A stretch of 29,291 nt of DNA from UBA1149 sp963579235 (GTDB taxonomy: Bacteria; Desulfobacterota; Binatia; UBA1149). Under the pieces are notes generated by a model. The model was not told where the DNA came from. It saw only the letters and a program-made list of their open reading frames with translations, and ran no database searches. Positions 1 through 6,721 of this stretch are shown piece by piece; within the stretch, counting starts at the first letter, position 1, and each line of letters starts with the position of its first letter. The DNA lies in NCBI GenBank assembly GCA_963579235.1, contig CAUZFM010000028.1, positions 1-29,291 on the forward strand, read 5' to 3'. The position numbers and the translations under genes were made by a program.

Positions 1-102
1 GCTTGTCAGCAACAGCGCCGTCACCAACGCTGACACGCCGGCCATGCCCCTGGCGCTACTACCCTTCACTATCCTGCTTCCACTGGCTCCCGCACTACTC
101 AT
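1..102 (-). CDS. Possible N-terminal end of a membrane or secreted protein, cut by the window edge
   Basis: An ATG on the minus strand at 102 opens 34 codons without a stop up to the window edge. The peptide has a short basic, Ser/Gly-rich head followed by a hydrophobic stretch (G-V-S-A-L-V-T-A-L-L-L-T), which looks like the start of a signal peptide or first membrane segment. It lies just downstream of the FecR-like gene, beyond that gene's terminator. Its codons include several AGT, less usual for this window, and no clear ribosome binding site is seen. The product cannot be named. It is a tentative call made from orientation and hydrophobicity only. Confidence 0.3.
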   Translation of the reverse strand, partial: MSSAGASGSRIVKGSSARGMAGVSALVTALLLTS

Positions 103-143
103 CGCGCGCACACTAGCACGCGGACGGCGCATACAGCAAAAAA

Positions 144-181
144 AAAGCGCCGAGGAGATTCATCGTCCCGCTCGGCGCTTT
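144..181 (-). terminator. Strong intrinsic terminator after the FecR-like gene
   Basis: An 11-bp perfect inverted repeat (AAAGCGCCGAG at 144-154, CTCGGCGCTTT at 171-181) encloses a 16-nt loop. On the minus strand the stem is followed by a run of T's (the A-tract at 138-146 on the plus strand). It lies about 50 bp beyond the stop of the gene ending at 230, so it should terminate that transcript. Confidence 0.85.
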
Positions 182-229
182 AAGTTTTCTACCGGGGCTC
201 GTACGCCCCACCCGCTATTCAGAATCAGA

Positions 230-982
230 TCAGCTGCCAGGGCTGGCGTCGTCGTCGGTCTCAACCACGACGGCAACCGCCGCTGCGACCGCCGCTATCG
301 AAGCCGCGGTACCGATAGCCACGCCGCCTATTGTAGCGGCTCCACCACCGGCTGCTCCACCCACCACGGCTGCTGCCGCTGCGTCTTCGGAGTCAGAACC
401 AGCCAATCGCATGGGCTTATCGCCGCTCAGCTGTATCTGCTGTCCCTGGGTCAAGGTGCGATCTACACCCGCCACGCGCACGTTGATCGTGCCCTCTTCT
501 ACCGCGAGCACCGCACTGCCGGCCTTGTTGACCTCAACGTAACCGTCGGCCGCCTTGTCGAGGCCCGCCGAGTCCACGTTGATAGCCGCGTTGGCAGCCT
601 TGAGCTGCAACGCCGACTCGGGCGCAAGATGAAACGCCACTTTGCCCTTGAGAACATCTATCAGCGCGCCGGCTCCAGCCGCTCCCGCGGTGATCTCGGT
701 GTTGCCGTACATGCCCACCACGCCCTGTTCGCCGAGATCGGCCAGCAGGTAGCCCTCGTCACCGGTGCGATACTTGTCGCCAGCCACCAGCGGACGGGTG
801 GCCGATACTTCGGACCAGTCTGCCGCGCCCGTGCTAGACCACACCGGGCCGTTGACCTGCACGGTGCCGAACACCGAGCCGGCCGTAACCGACATGGGCG
901 CAAGCGCCACCACCAGTCCCAGGCCCAATGCACAAACCAGGAGCCGCTTTACCACCACACTCGTCACCACTTCAAATTTCAT
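230..982 (-). CDS. FecR-domain secreted protein
   Basis: A 250-residue protein. The N-terminus (about residues 1-35) is a signal peptide with a basic start, hydrophobic core and an A-x-A-like end near T-A-G. Residues about 36-150 match the FecR fold: a VNGPVWSSTG strand, a 'w..v.at.pL..Gd...TG..g.l...' segment, then a G-N-T-E-I strand. Residues about 150-190 carry V-E-E-G-T-I-N-V-R-V and G-Q-Q-I-Q-L, as in FecR-type beta-sandwiches. The last 50 residues are Ala/Gly/Val-rich and could span a membrane, ending in an acidic tail. There is no FecI sigma factor or TonB receptor nearby, so it belongs with the stand-alone FecR-like envelope proteins, not iron-dicitrate signalling. A good SD (AGGAG) precedes the ATG by 11 nt. 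Family call is fairly sure; role unknown. Confidence 0.75.
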   Translation of the reverse strand: MKFEVVTSVVVKRLLVCALGLGLVVALAPMSVTAGSVFGTVQVNGPVWSSTGAADWSEVSATRPLVAGDKYRTGDEGYLLADLGEQGVVGMYGNTEITAGAAGAGALIDVLKGKVAFHLAPESALQLKAANAAINVDSAGLDKAADGYVEVNKAGSAVLAVEEGTINVRVAGVDRTLTQGQQIQLSGDKPMRLAGSDSEDAAAAAVVGGAAGGGAATIGGVAIGTAASIAAVAAAVAVVVETDDDASPGS

Positions 983-1087
983 CGTTCTCTATGCTCCTGG
1001 AATCCTTAATTATCGCTACGCCTGAACCGGCGACCCCCTAAAGGCAGCCTCGCCCATCCAGACCATAAAACACTATCCTGAGAACCG

Positions 1088-1117
1088 CTTGTACACCCAC
1101 CTAGGCCACAGTGTCAA
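1088..1117 (-). promoter_or_regulatory. Sigma-70-type promoter for the FecR-like gene
   Basis: On the minus strand a perfect TTGACA (1117-1112) is separated by 18 bp from TACAAG (1093-1088). Transcription would start near 1081, giving a leader of roughly 100 nt before the ATG at 982. The leader has a possible GTTCTC/GAGAAC pairing of its two ends but no riboswitch I recognise. Confidence 0.55.
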
Positions 1118-1203
1118 TATTTTCTCAGCAAAAAAACTAAGCGGTTTTCACCCTTTACGTGGGTGGCTCGCCCCTCAACCTTCGCTCATTGTAGCCGCAG
1201 CGC

Positions 1204-1215
1204 GGCAAGCTTGCC
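1204..1215. repeat. 12-bp perfect palindrome in the intergenic region
   Basis: GGCAAGCTTGCC is a perfect palindrome between the stop of the degenerate-kinase gene (1254) and the promoter of the FecR-like gene. It could be an operator half-site pair or chance. There is no T-tract, so it is not a terminator. Confidence 0.25.
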
Positions 1216-1253
1216 AGCAAGGTAGAGATACTGTGCAAGTTGTGGTGATCGCT

Positions 1254-2027
1254 TCAACAGGACGGCCGCGGCGCCAGGAGCCCGAAACAGAGGCTGACCG
1301 CCAGGGTTCTGTTCACCCCGGCAGGGATGACGGCTATCTCGACGCTGGCGCCGAAGGCGGCCATGAACCTGCTGCACAGTGCGACCACCAGCTCCATGCG
1401 CGGTCCGCGCGCGGCCTCAGCCGAGGCTGGCAGCTCGAGCTGAAAGTACAGCTGCGCGGCCTGGCGGTCCAGCTTCGTGGCCAGCCGCGCCGGGTGGTTG
1501 CTTACTTCGGAGCCCGGGCAGGCCAGCTCGCCTATGAGCCCCAGTACGCGGCCGAGCAGCTGCGGATCCACCGTCACCGGCGTAGCAAGCCCCGACAGGG
1601 AATCGGCAGAGCTGGGATCGGCGTCGGGGCGAGGCGGCACGCAGTCAAAACGCCGCCCGATGCTCAGCTCGAGGTCAGCCGCGCTTGCCGTTACCGGGTG
1701 GGCCGCTACCGGGCAAACCAGCTCCATGGTGCGGCCGATGATCTCGTGCAGGCTCGCGAGCGACGACTTGATCTCGAGCACGGCGTCATCCTCCGGCGCT
1801 GCATCCTCCGGCGCTGCATCCTCCGAAGTGGCATCCTCGAGAACGGCGTCTTCAAGAACACCGGTCCAGTAGTACATACGATGAATTATGTTGCCCAGGC
1901 TGTGACTCAGCTCGGAGAGCAGATGTTCGGCGGGCTCGGCGGCCACCGGCAGCACCGGGGTGCGCGCGGCCAGCGAGGGGTCTTTGTGGTCTGCTGTGTC
2001 GTGGTATGCCGTGTTCTGCGCTTCCAT
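1254..2027 (-). CDS. Degenerate histidine-kinase-like (DHp/ChpT-like) protein
   Basis: The open frame extends to 2177, but the ATG at 2027 (giving 257 residues) is preferred because the upstream part is Arg/Cys-rich and reads like noncoding sequence. Residues about 36-60 (H-L-L-S-E-L-S-H-S-L-G-N-I-I-H) resemble a dimerisation helix with H42 at the phospho-acceptor place. A later V-D-P-Q-L-L-G-R-V-L-G-L-I-G-E-L segment resembles an N-box, and M-E-L-V-V-A-L-C-S-R-F-M-A-A-F-G-A-S-V-E-I resembles the last kinase helix. The glycine-rich G1/G2 boxes that bind ATP are missing. This layout is like phosphotransferases of the ChpT kind, or an inactive sensor kinase. An acidic linker holds 5-residue repeats (E-D-A-A-P). 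No response regulator is adjacent. Function is inferred. Confidence 0.5.
   Translation of the reverse strand: MEAQNTAYHDTADHKDPSLAARTPVLPVAAEPAEHLLSELSHSLGNIIHRMYYWTGVLEDAVLEDATSEDAAPEDAAPEDDAVLEIKSSLASLHEIIGRTMELVCPVAAHPVTASAADLELSIGRRFDCVPPRPDADPSSADSLSGLATPVTVDPQLLGRVLGLIGELACPGSEVSNHPARLATKLDRQAAQLYFQLELPASAEAARGPRMELVVALCSRFMAAFGASVEIAVIPAGVNRTLAVSLCFGLLAPRPSC
1795..1839. repeat. 15-bp in-frame tandem repeat in the kinase-like gene
   Basis: GGCGCTGCATCCTCC occurs at 1795-1809 and again at 1810-1824, with a degenerate third copy at 1825-1839. On the coding (minus) strand it encodes repeated E-D-A-A-P-like acidic units in the linker between the two helical parts. Copy number can change without shifting the frame. 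Confidence 0.75.
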
Positions 2028-2227
2028 GCCGGGGTCCTCTGCCCTGCAATCAGCACGATTGGTGCCAGCCGAGGCCAGTTGCGCGAGTAGAGCTGAGGCC
2101 CGTAAAAGCTGGCCCCGCGGACACAAACGCCCACCCGACCCTACCCGGCAACCGTACAATCTACGCCCGAGCGTCAAAGCTTCGACACCCCCCGTGCCGC
2201 CGGGGGCCCTCCACGAACCACCCGCGC

Positions 2228-2257
2228 TTGGACTTGCCCATGAGCGCCGAGTATAAA
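2228..2257 (+). promoter_or_regulatory. Sigma-70-type promoter of the kdsB-pyrG operon
   Basis: TTGGAC at 2228-2233 and TATAAA at 2252-2257 with an 18-bp spacer form a good promoter on the plus strand. The predicted start falls near 2262-2265, inside a CCCC run and directly at the 5' side of the hairpin described next. Confidence 0.6.
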
Positions 2258-2263
2258 GTCACC

Positions 2264-2314
2264 CCGTGACAGGGAGCGCAGCCTCAAGAGCGCTTTCCTC
2301 GTCACGGTTTTTTT
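2264..2314 (+). terminator. Terminator-like leader hairpin (possible attenuator) abutting kdsB
   Basis: CCGTGAC (2264-2270) pairs with GTCACGG (2301-2307). Inside it AGGGAGCGC (2271-2279) pairs with GCGCTTTCCT (2290-2299) with one bulged T. The stem is followed at once by TTTTTTT (2308-2314) and then the kdsB ATG. This has every part of an intrinsic terminator but lies between the operon promoter and its first gene, which has no Shine-Dalgarno sequence. The only upstream gene is divergent, so it cannot serve as that gene's terminator. An attenuator role is inferred. Confidence 0.7.
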
Positions 2315-3115
2315 ATGTCCGCAGCCAAGTTTCGAGCCGTAGCAGTGATACCGGCGCGCTACGCCTCCGAACGGTTGCCGGCCAAGGCCCTGGCCGAGCT
2401 CGACGGCCTGCCCATGGTGGCCCGCGTGTACCAGCGTGCCTGCCGGGCCGCCACCGTGGAACAAGTGATAGTGGCCACCGACGACGAGCGCATAGCCGCT
2501 GCCGCGCGCGCGGTCGGGGCCGAGGTGGTGATGACCGACCCGGGACACTGCAGCGGTAGCGACCGCGTGGCCGAGGTGGCCCGTGCGCTCGACCACGACA
2601 TCATAGTCAACGTGCAGGGCGACCTGCCGCTGCTCGACCCCGCCATGGTGGACTCGCTGGTCGAACGTCTGCGCAACGACCCCGGCTGCGAGCTGGCTAC
2701 GATAGCCGTCCCGATTGACGACCCCCGCGAGATGGCCGACCCCTCGGTCGTCAAGCTCGTATGTCGCGCCGACGGACGGGCGCTGTATTTTTCGCGGGCC
2801 GCGATCCCCTTTTCGCGCGACGCGGCGGCTGGCAGCACGGCGGCTGGCAGCACGGCGGATGGCAGCCAGGCCACGGCGCTGCACCACGTGGGCCTGTACG
2901 CATACCGGCGCGAGGCGCTGCTGCGCTTCAGCCAACTCGAACCGACGGCGCTTGAGCGCAGCGAAAAACTCGAACAACTCCGGGCACTCGAACACGGCAT
3001 GGACATAGCGGTAGTGGTGATGGCCGGTGGCGCGCCACTCGAAGTAGACACCCCCGCGGATCTCAAGAGAGCACGGCAAGCGCTGCAAAGCGGAGAAGCA
3101 GGAACAACAGCATGA
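2315..3115 (+). CDS. kdsB: 3-deoxy-manno-octulosonate cytidylyltransferase (CMP-KDO synthetase)
   Basis: Activates KDO with CTP to make CMP-KDO for lipid A-core assembly in the cytoplasm. The protein has 266 residues, slightly longer than the usual 245-255. The N-terminal nucleotide-binding motif V-I-P-A-R-Y-A-S-E-R-L-P-A-K is complete, followed by V-A-T-D-D-E-R and the V-N-V-Q-G-D-L-P-L motif typical of the family; F-S-R-A-A-I-P-F-S-R-D and H-H-V-G-L-Y-A-Y-R come later. Extra length comes from a 15-bp tandem repeat encoding A-A-G-S-T units between those last two motifs. The ATG at 2315 is the only start leaving the motif intact; there is no SD, and a T7 tract precedes it. The stop overlaps pyrG by 4 bp (ATGA). 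First gene of the operon and a CTP user next to the CTP maker. Confidence 0.95.
   Translation: MSAAKFRAVAVIPARYASERLPAKALAELDGLPMVARVYQRACRAATVEQVIVATDDERIAAAARAVGAEVVMTDPGHCSGSDRVAEVARALDHDIIVNVQGDLPLLDPAMVDSLVERLRNDPGCELATIAVPIDDPREMADPSVVKLVCRADGRALYFSRAAIPFSRDAAAGSTAAGSTADGSQATALHHVGLYAYRREALLRFSQLEPTALERSEKLEQLRALEHGMDIAVVVMAGGAPLEVDTPADLKRARQALQSGEAGTTA
2824..2868. repeat. 15-bp in-frame tandem repeat inside kdsB
   Basis: GGCGGCTGGCAGCAC is present at 2824-2838 and 2839-2853, with a third diverged copy at 2854-2868. It encodes A-A-G-S-T, A-A-G-S-T, A-D-G-S-Q in a loop that varies among KdsB proteins. Confidence 0.85.
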
Positions 3116-4794
3116 GCAACAAGAGACCCACCAAGTTCATCTTCGTAACCGGCGGCGTGATATCGGGCCTGGGCAAGGGGCTTGCCTCGGCGTCGATCGG
3201 CGCCCTGCTCGAAAGCTCGGGCCTGAAAGTCACCATGCTCAAGATGGACCCCTACATAAACGTGGACCCCGGCACCATGAGCCCGTTTCAACACGGCGAG
3301 GTTTTCGTCACCGACGACGGCTACGAGGCCGACCTCGACCTTGGTCACTACGAGCGTTTTATCTCGACGACCATGGGCCGGATCAACAATGTGACCACCG
3401 GCTCGGTGTACTACGAGGTCATCACCCGCGAGCGCAAGGGCGACTACCTGGGCGCCACCGTGCAGGTCATTCCGCACATCACCGAGGAGATAAAGAAGCG
3501 CATCAACGCCGCCGCCGAGGGCTACGACGTGCTCATAGGCGAAATCGGCGGCACCGTGGGCGACATTGAAAGCCTGCCGTTTCTCGAGGCCATAAGGCAG
3601 ATGAAGGTCGACGCCGGCGAGGGCAATTCGATGTACGTGCACCTCACCCTGCTGCCGTGGATCGACACCGTGGGCGAAATGAAAACCAAGCCCACACAGC
3701 ACAGTGTCAAGGAACTCACCGGCCTGGGCATCCAGCCCGACATGCTGCTGCTCAGGTGCGACCGCCAGATAGACGAAAAGATACGCGACAAGGTTGCACT
3801 GTTCTGCAACGTGGATCGACGCTCGGTCATCCCCTGCCTCGACGTACCCAACATCTGCCACCTGCCGCTCGCGCTCGAGCACGAAGGGCTGCACGCGCGC
3901 ATCACCGAGAAGCTCGGCATCTGGACCGGCGCACCCAACCTCGCCCCCTGGCAGAAGGCTGCCGCTACGCTCGACAACTTCAAGACCAGCATCACCGTGG
4001 CCATGGTGGGCAAGTACGCCGGCCTGGCCGACTCTTACAAGTCGCTCAACGAAGCCCTGGTGCACGGCGGCATCGCCAACGACTGCGAAGTGAAAATCAT
4101 CCACGTTGACTCCGAGGAGATCGAGGCCGACGGGCTCACGGCCGAGGTGAGGCAGGCCGACGCGGTGATGGTGCCCATGGGCTTCGGATCGCGCGGTGCC
4201 GAGGGTAAAATCAAGGCAGTGCAGTACGCGCGCGAGAACGACGTGCCCTTTCTCGGCATCTGCCTGGGCATGCAGATGGCCGTCATCGAGTTTGCGCGCA
4301 ACGTGGTCGGCCTCGAAGACGCAAACAGCTCGGAGGTCAACCCAGACTCGCCCCACCCGGTGATCGACCTGATGCTCGAGCAACAGGACCTCGAAGACAA
4401 GGGCGGCACCATGCGCCTGGGCGCGTGGCCCTGCACGGTGAAGGAAGGCTCGCTCGGGCACCGCGTATACGGCAAGCGTAAGATCAGCGAGCGCCACCGC
4501 CACCGCTACGAGTTTAACAACAGCTACCGAGAGCGCCTGGAGAAGGCCGGCATGGTGCTGAGCGGGCTCAGCCCCGACGGCGAACTGGTCGAAATGATCG
4601 AGATACCGTCTCACCCCTGGTTTTTGGCCTCGCAGTTTCACCCCGAGTTCAAGAGCAAGCCACTGGCCTGCCACCCGGTGTTCAAGGGTTTCATTCGTGC
4701 GGCCCTCGAACGCCGGCGCCGGCAAGGCGAGACCATGGAACTGTCGGGCCTGCGCGTGGTCGAAGGCTCGGGCGGCAAGGAGGGCGGTAGTTGA
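3112..4794 (+). CDS. pyrG: CTP synthase
   Basis: Makes CTP from UTP, ATP and glutamine in the cytoplasm. It has 560 residues, full length for the family (about 535-555). The N-terminal amidoligase domain starts K-F-I-F-V-T-G-G-V-I-S-G-L-G-K-G and carries K-M-D-P-Y-I-N-V-D-P-G-T-M and H-G-E-V-F-V-T-D-D-G. The C-terminal class I glutamine amidotransferase domain has the nucleophile C384 in G-I-C-L-G-M-Q and the H510/E512 pair in F-H-P-E-F. It overlaps kdsB (ATGA) and kdsA (TTGA), so the three are probably translationally coupled. pyrG next to kdsB and kdsA is a known arrangement and makes sense because CMP-KDO synthesis consumes CTP. Confidence 0.98.
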   Translation: MSNKRPTKFIFVTGGVISGLGKGLASASIGALLESSGLKVTMLKMDPYINVDPGTMSPFQHGEVFVTDDGYEADLDLGHYERFISTTMGRINNVTTGSVYYEVITRERKGDYLGATVQVIPHITEEIKKRINAAAEGYDVLIGEIGGTVGDIESLPFLEAIRQMKVDAGEGNSMYVHLTLLPWIDTVGEMKTKPTQHSVKELTGLGIQPDMLLLRCDRQIDEKIRDKVALFCNVDRRSVIPCLDVPNICHLPLALEHEGLHARITEKLGIWTGAPNLAPWQKAAATLDNFKTSITVAMVGKYAGLADSYKSLNEALVHGGIANDCEVKIIHVDSEEIEADGLTAEVRQADAVMVPMGFGSRGAEGKIKAVQYARENDVPFLGICLGMQMAVIEFARNVVGLEDANSSEVNPDSPHPVIDLMLEQQDLEDKGGTMRLGAWPCTVKEGSLGHRVYGKRKISERHRHRYEFNNSYRERLEKAGMVLSGLSPDGELVEMIEIPSHPWFLASQFHPEFKSKPLACHPVFKGFIRAALERRRRQGETMELSGLRVVEGSGGKEGGS

Positions 4795-5708
4795 CCGTCG
4801 AGCTAGCACCTGGCGCTGTTTTTGATCTGGCCCGCGGCCTCGAGGTGGACGGGCAGCAGCGCGCTGCGGTTAAGGCCGGCAACGGGCGGCTGTTTCTGCT
4901 CGCGGGACCCTGCGTGGTGGAGTCGCGCGAGTCGGTGCTGCGCCACGCTGAGCGCCTGGGCGAGATCTGCGACCGCGCCGGCTGGCCGCTGGTATTCAAG
5001 GCTTCGTACGACAAGGCCAACCGCAGCTCTTCAAAGTCCTTTCGCGGACCTGGCGCCGAGGAGGGGCTGGCCGCGTTGGACGAGGTGCGCCGTCGCACCG
5101 GGCTGCCGGTGATAACCGATGTGCACGAGTGCGCGCAGGTGGCCGACGCGGCCGAAGTGGCCGACGTGCTGCAGATACCTGCGCTGCTCGCGAGGCAGAC
5201 CGATCTCGTGCAGGAAGCCGCCCGCAGCGGCTGCACGCTGAACATAAAGAAAGGCCAGTTCATGGCGCCCACCGACATGCGCAACGTGCTGGCCAAGGCC
5301 CGCGAGGCCGGCGGCGAGCGCGTGCTGCTGACCGAGCGCGGGACGACCTTTGGTTACGGCAACCTCATCAACGATTTTCGAGGGCTGGTGATCATGCGCG
5401 AGCTGGGAGCGCCGGTGGTGTTTGACGCCACCCACTCGGTGCAACTTCCAGGCGCCGGCGGCGACCGCAGCACGGGTGAGCGACAGTACATTGCCCCGCT
5501 CGCTCGCGCGGCGGTGGCCGTGGGAGTGGACGGCGTGTTTCTCGAGGTTCACGAAAACCCCGACCAGGCTTTGAGCGACGGCGCCAACTCGCTGGCCCTG
5601 GCCGACCTGCCCGCCGTGCTCGACCAGCTGTCCCGCGTGCACGAGGCCTGCGCGCAAGCAGCCGAAGAATCGGCAGCGGAAAAATCAGCCACGGGAGCCA
5701 ACAAGTGA
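4791..5708 (+). CDS. kdsA: 3-deoxy-8-phosphooctulonate synthase (KDO-8-P synthase)
   Basis: Condenses phosphoenolpyruvate with arabinose 5-phosphate to KDO-8-phosphate. The TTG at 4791 is chosen because a strong SD (AAGGAGG) lies just upstream and it overlaps the pyrG stop by 4 bp. The protein has 305 residues, with about 25 extra N-terminal and about 15 extra C-terminal residues beyond the usual 270-285. Family signatures: L-A-G-P-C-V-V-E-S, F-K-A-S-Y-D-K-A-N-R-S-S, I-T-D-V-H-E, Q-I-P-A-L-L-A-R-Q-T-D-L, N-I-K-K-G-Q-F and F-D-A-T-H-S-V-Q. The Asn in K-A-N-R is typical of metal-independent forms, but metal use cannot be settled by eye. It overlaps the next gene by 4 bp. Confidence 0.96.
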   Translation: MTVELAPGAVFDLARGLEVDGQQRAAVKAGNGRLFLLAGPCVVESRESVLRHAERLGEICDRAGWPLVFKASYDKANRSSSKSFRGPGAEEGLAALDEVRRRTGLPVITDVHECAQVADAAEVADVLQIPALLARQTDLVQEAARSGCTLNIKKGQFMAPTDMRNVLAKAREAGGERVLLTERGTTFGYGNLINDFRGLVIMRELGAPVVFDATHSVQLPGAGGDRSTGERQYIAPLARAAVAVGVDGVFLEVHENPDQALSDGANSLALADLPAVLDQLSRVHEACAQAAEESAAEKSATGANK

Positions 5709-6709
5709 GCGGCAAGACCGGCAAGGCCCGCGACAGCGCCACCGATAGCTCCACACTCGAGTCGGCGCGGCGCGTGATCGACATCGAAATGGCCGAGCTC
5801 GCCGAGGCCCGCGATCGCCTGGGCACGGGCTTCGAAAGGGCCGTGGAGTTGGTGGCTGGCTGCACGGGCAAGGTCATAGTGGCGGGCATGGGCAAGTCGG
5901 GGCAGATCGCCCGCAAGCTGGCGGCCACGCTCAGCTCCACCGGCACACCGGCCATGTTCCTGCACGCCGCCGAGGCAGGGCACGGCGACCAGGGCATCTT
6001 CATGCGCAACGACATCTGCATCGCGCTCTCGTACAGCGGCACCACCAACGCCGTGGTCGACATGCTCGAGAACCTCAAGCGCCTGTCGATACCCATGGTG
6101 GCGATCACCGGCGGGCTCGACTCACCACTAGCCGAGGCTGCCGACGCGCTCCTCGACGCCTCGGTTACCAACGAAGCCTGCCCACTGGGGCTGGCACCCA
6201 CGGCGAGCACCACCGTGGCCCTGGCCCTGGGCGACGCGCTGGCCGTGGCAGTGTTCGAGCGCAAGGGTTTTGGCGAGGACGACTTCGCGCTGCTGCACCC
6301 CGGCGGCGCGCTTGGCCGCCGACTGCTGCGCGTGAGCGACCTCATGCACGGCTCCAACGAGCTGCCCTCGGTGGGGCTGAAGGTTTCCATGCACGGGGTC
6401 GTAGAGGCCATCACCGACGGCGGGCTCGGCACCGTGGCGGTGGTTGACGACGACGGCCGGCTGGTGGGCGTGGTAACCGACGGCGACATACGGCGAGCAG
6501 TGCTGGCCAACAAGAACCCGGCCCAGCTCTGCTCCGCCGACGTCATGACAGTGGGGCCGCGCACGGTGAGCGGTCGTTCGCTGGCCGCCGAGGCATTGGC
6601 CATGATGGAGCAGCACACGATCACGTCCCTGTTTATAACCAACGAGGACGACAGCCGCCCGGTGGGTGTCGTGCACCTGCACGACCTGCTGCGCAGTCGC
6701 GTGGCCTGA
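5705..6709 (+). CDS. kdsD: Arabinose-5-phosphate isomerase (SIS + two CBS domains)
   Basis: Converts ribulose 5-phosphate to arabinose 5-phosphate, the substrate of KdsA. It has 334 residues, normal for KdsD/KpsF. An N-terminal SIS domain (about 40-180) has G-M-G-K-S-G-Q-I-A-R-K-L-A and S-Y-S-G-T-T-N-A, followed by L-H-P-G-G-A-L-G-R-R-L. Two C-terminal CBS repeats (about 210-330) hold V-V-D-D-D-G-R-L-V-G-V-V-T-D-G-D-I-R-R. Start is GTG in a GTGA overlap with kdsA. In many relatives kdsC (KDO-8-P phosphatase) follows; here the next gene is the LptC/LptA protein, so that enzyme must be encoded elsewhere. Confidence 0.95.
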   Translation: MSGKTGKARDSATDSSTLESARRVIDIEMAELAEARDRLGTGFERAVELVAGCTGKVIVAGMGKSGQIARKLAATLSSTGTPAMFLHAAEAGHGDQGIFMRNDICIALSYSGTTNAVVDMLENLKRLSIPMVAITGGLDSPLAEAADALLDASVTNEACPLGLAPTASTTVALALGDALAVAVFERKGFGEDDFALLHPGGALGRRLLRVSDLMHGSNELPSVGLKVSMHGVVEAITDGGLGTVAVVDDDGRLVGVVTDGDIRRAVLANKNPAQLCSADVMTVGPRTVSGRSLAAEALAMMEQHTITSLFITNEDDSRPVGVVHLHDLLRSRVA

Positions 6710-6721
6710 AGCGAGCGGGGC

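Noticed and set aside
44..1009. Plus-strand open frame of 321 codons, hydrophobic at its start
   Set aside because: It runs through the terminator and is antisense to the FecR-like gene; most of it is Arg/His-rich shadow sequence with no family signal.
982..1081. Riboswitch in the 100-nt leader of the FecR-like gene
   Set aside because: Some pairing is possible, but no known class (c-di-GMP, cobalamin or other) could be matched.
2359..4809. Minus-strand open frame of 816 codons opposite kdsB and pyrG
   Set aside because: It is fully antisense to two certain genes, with His/Val/Ala-rich composition typical of GC-rich shadow frames.
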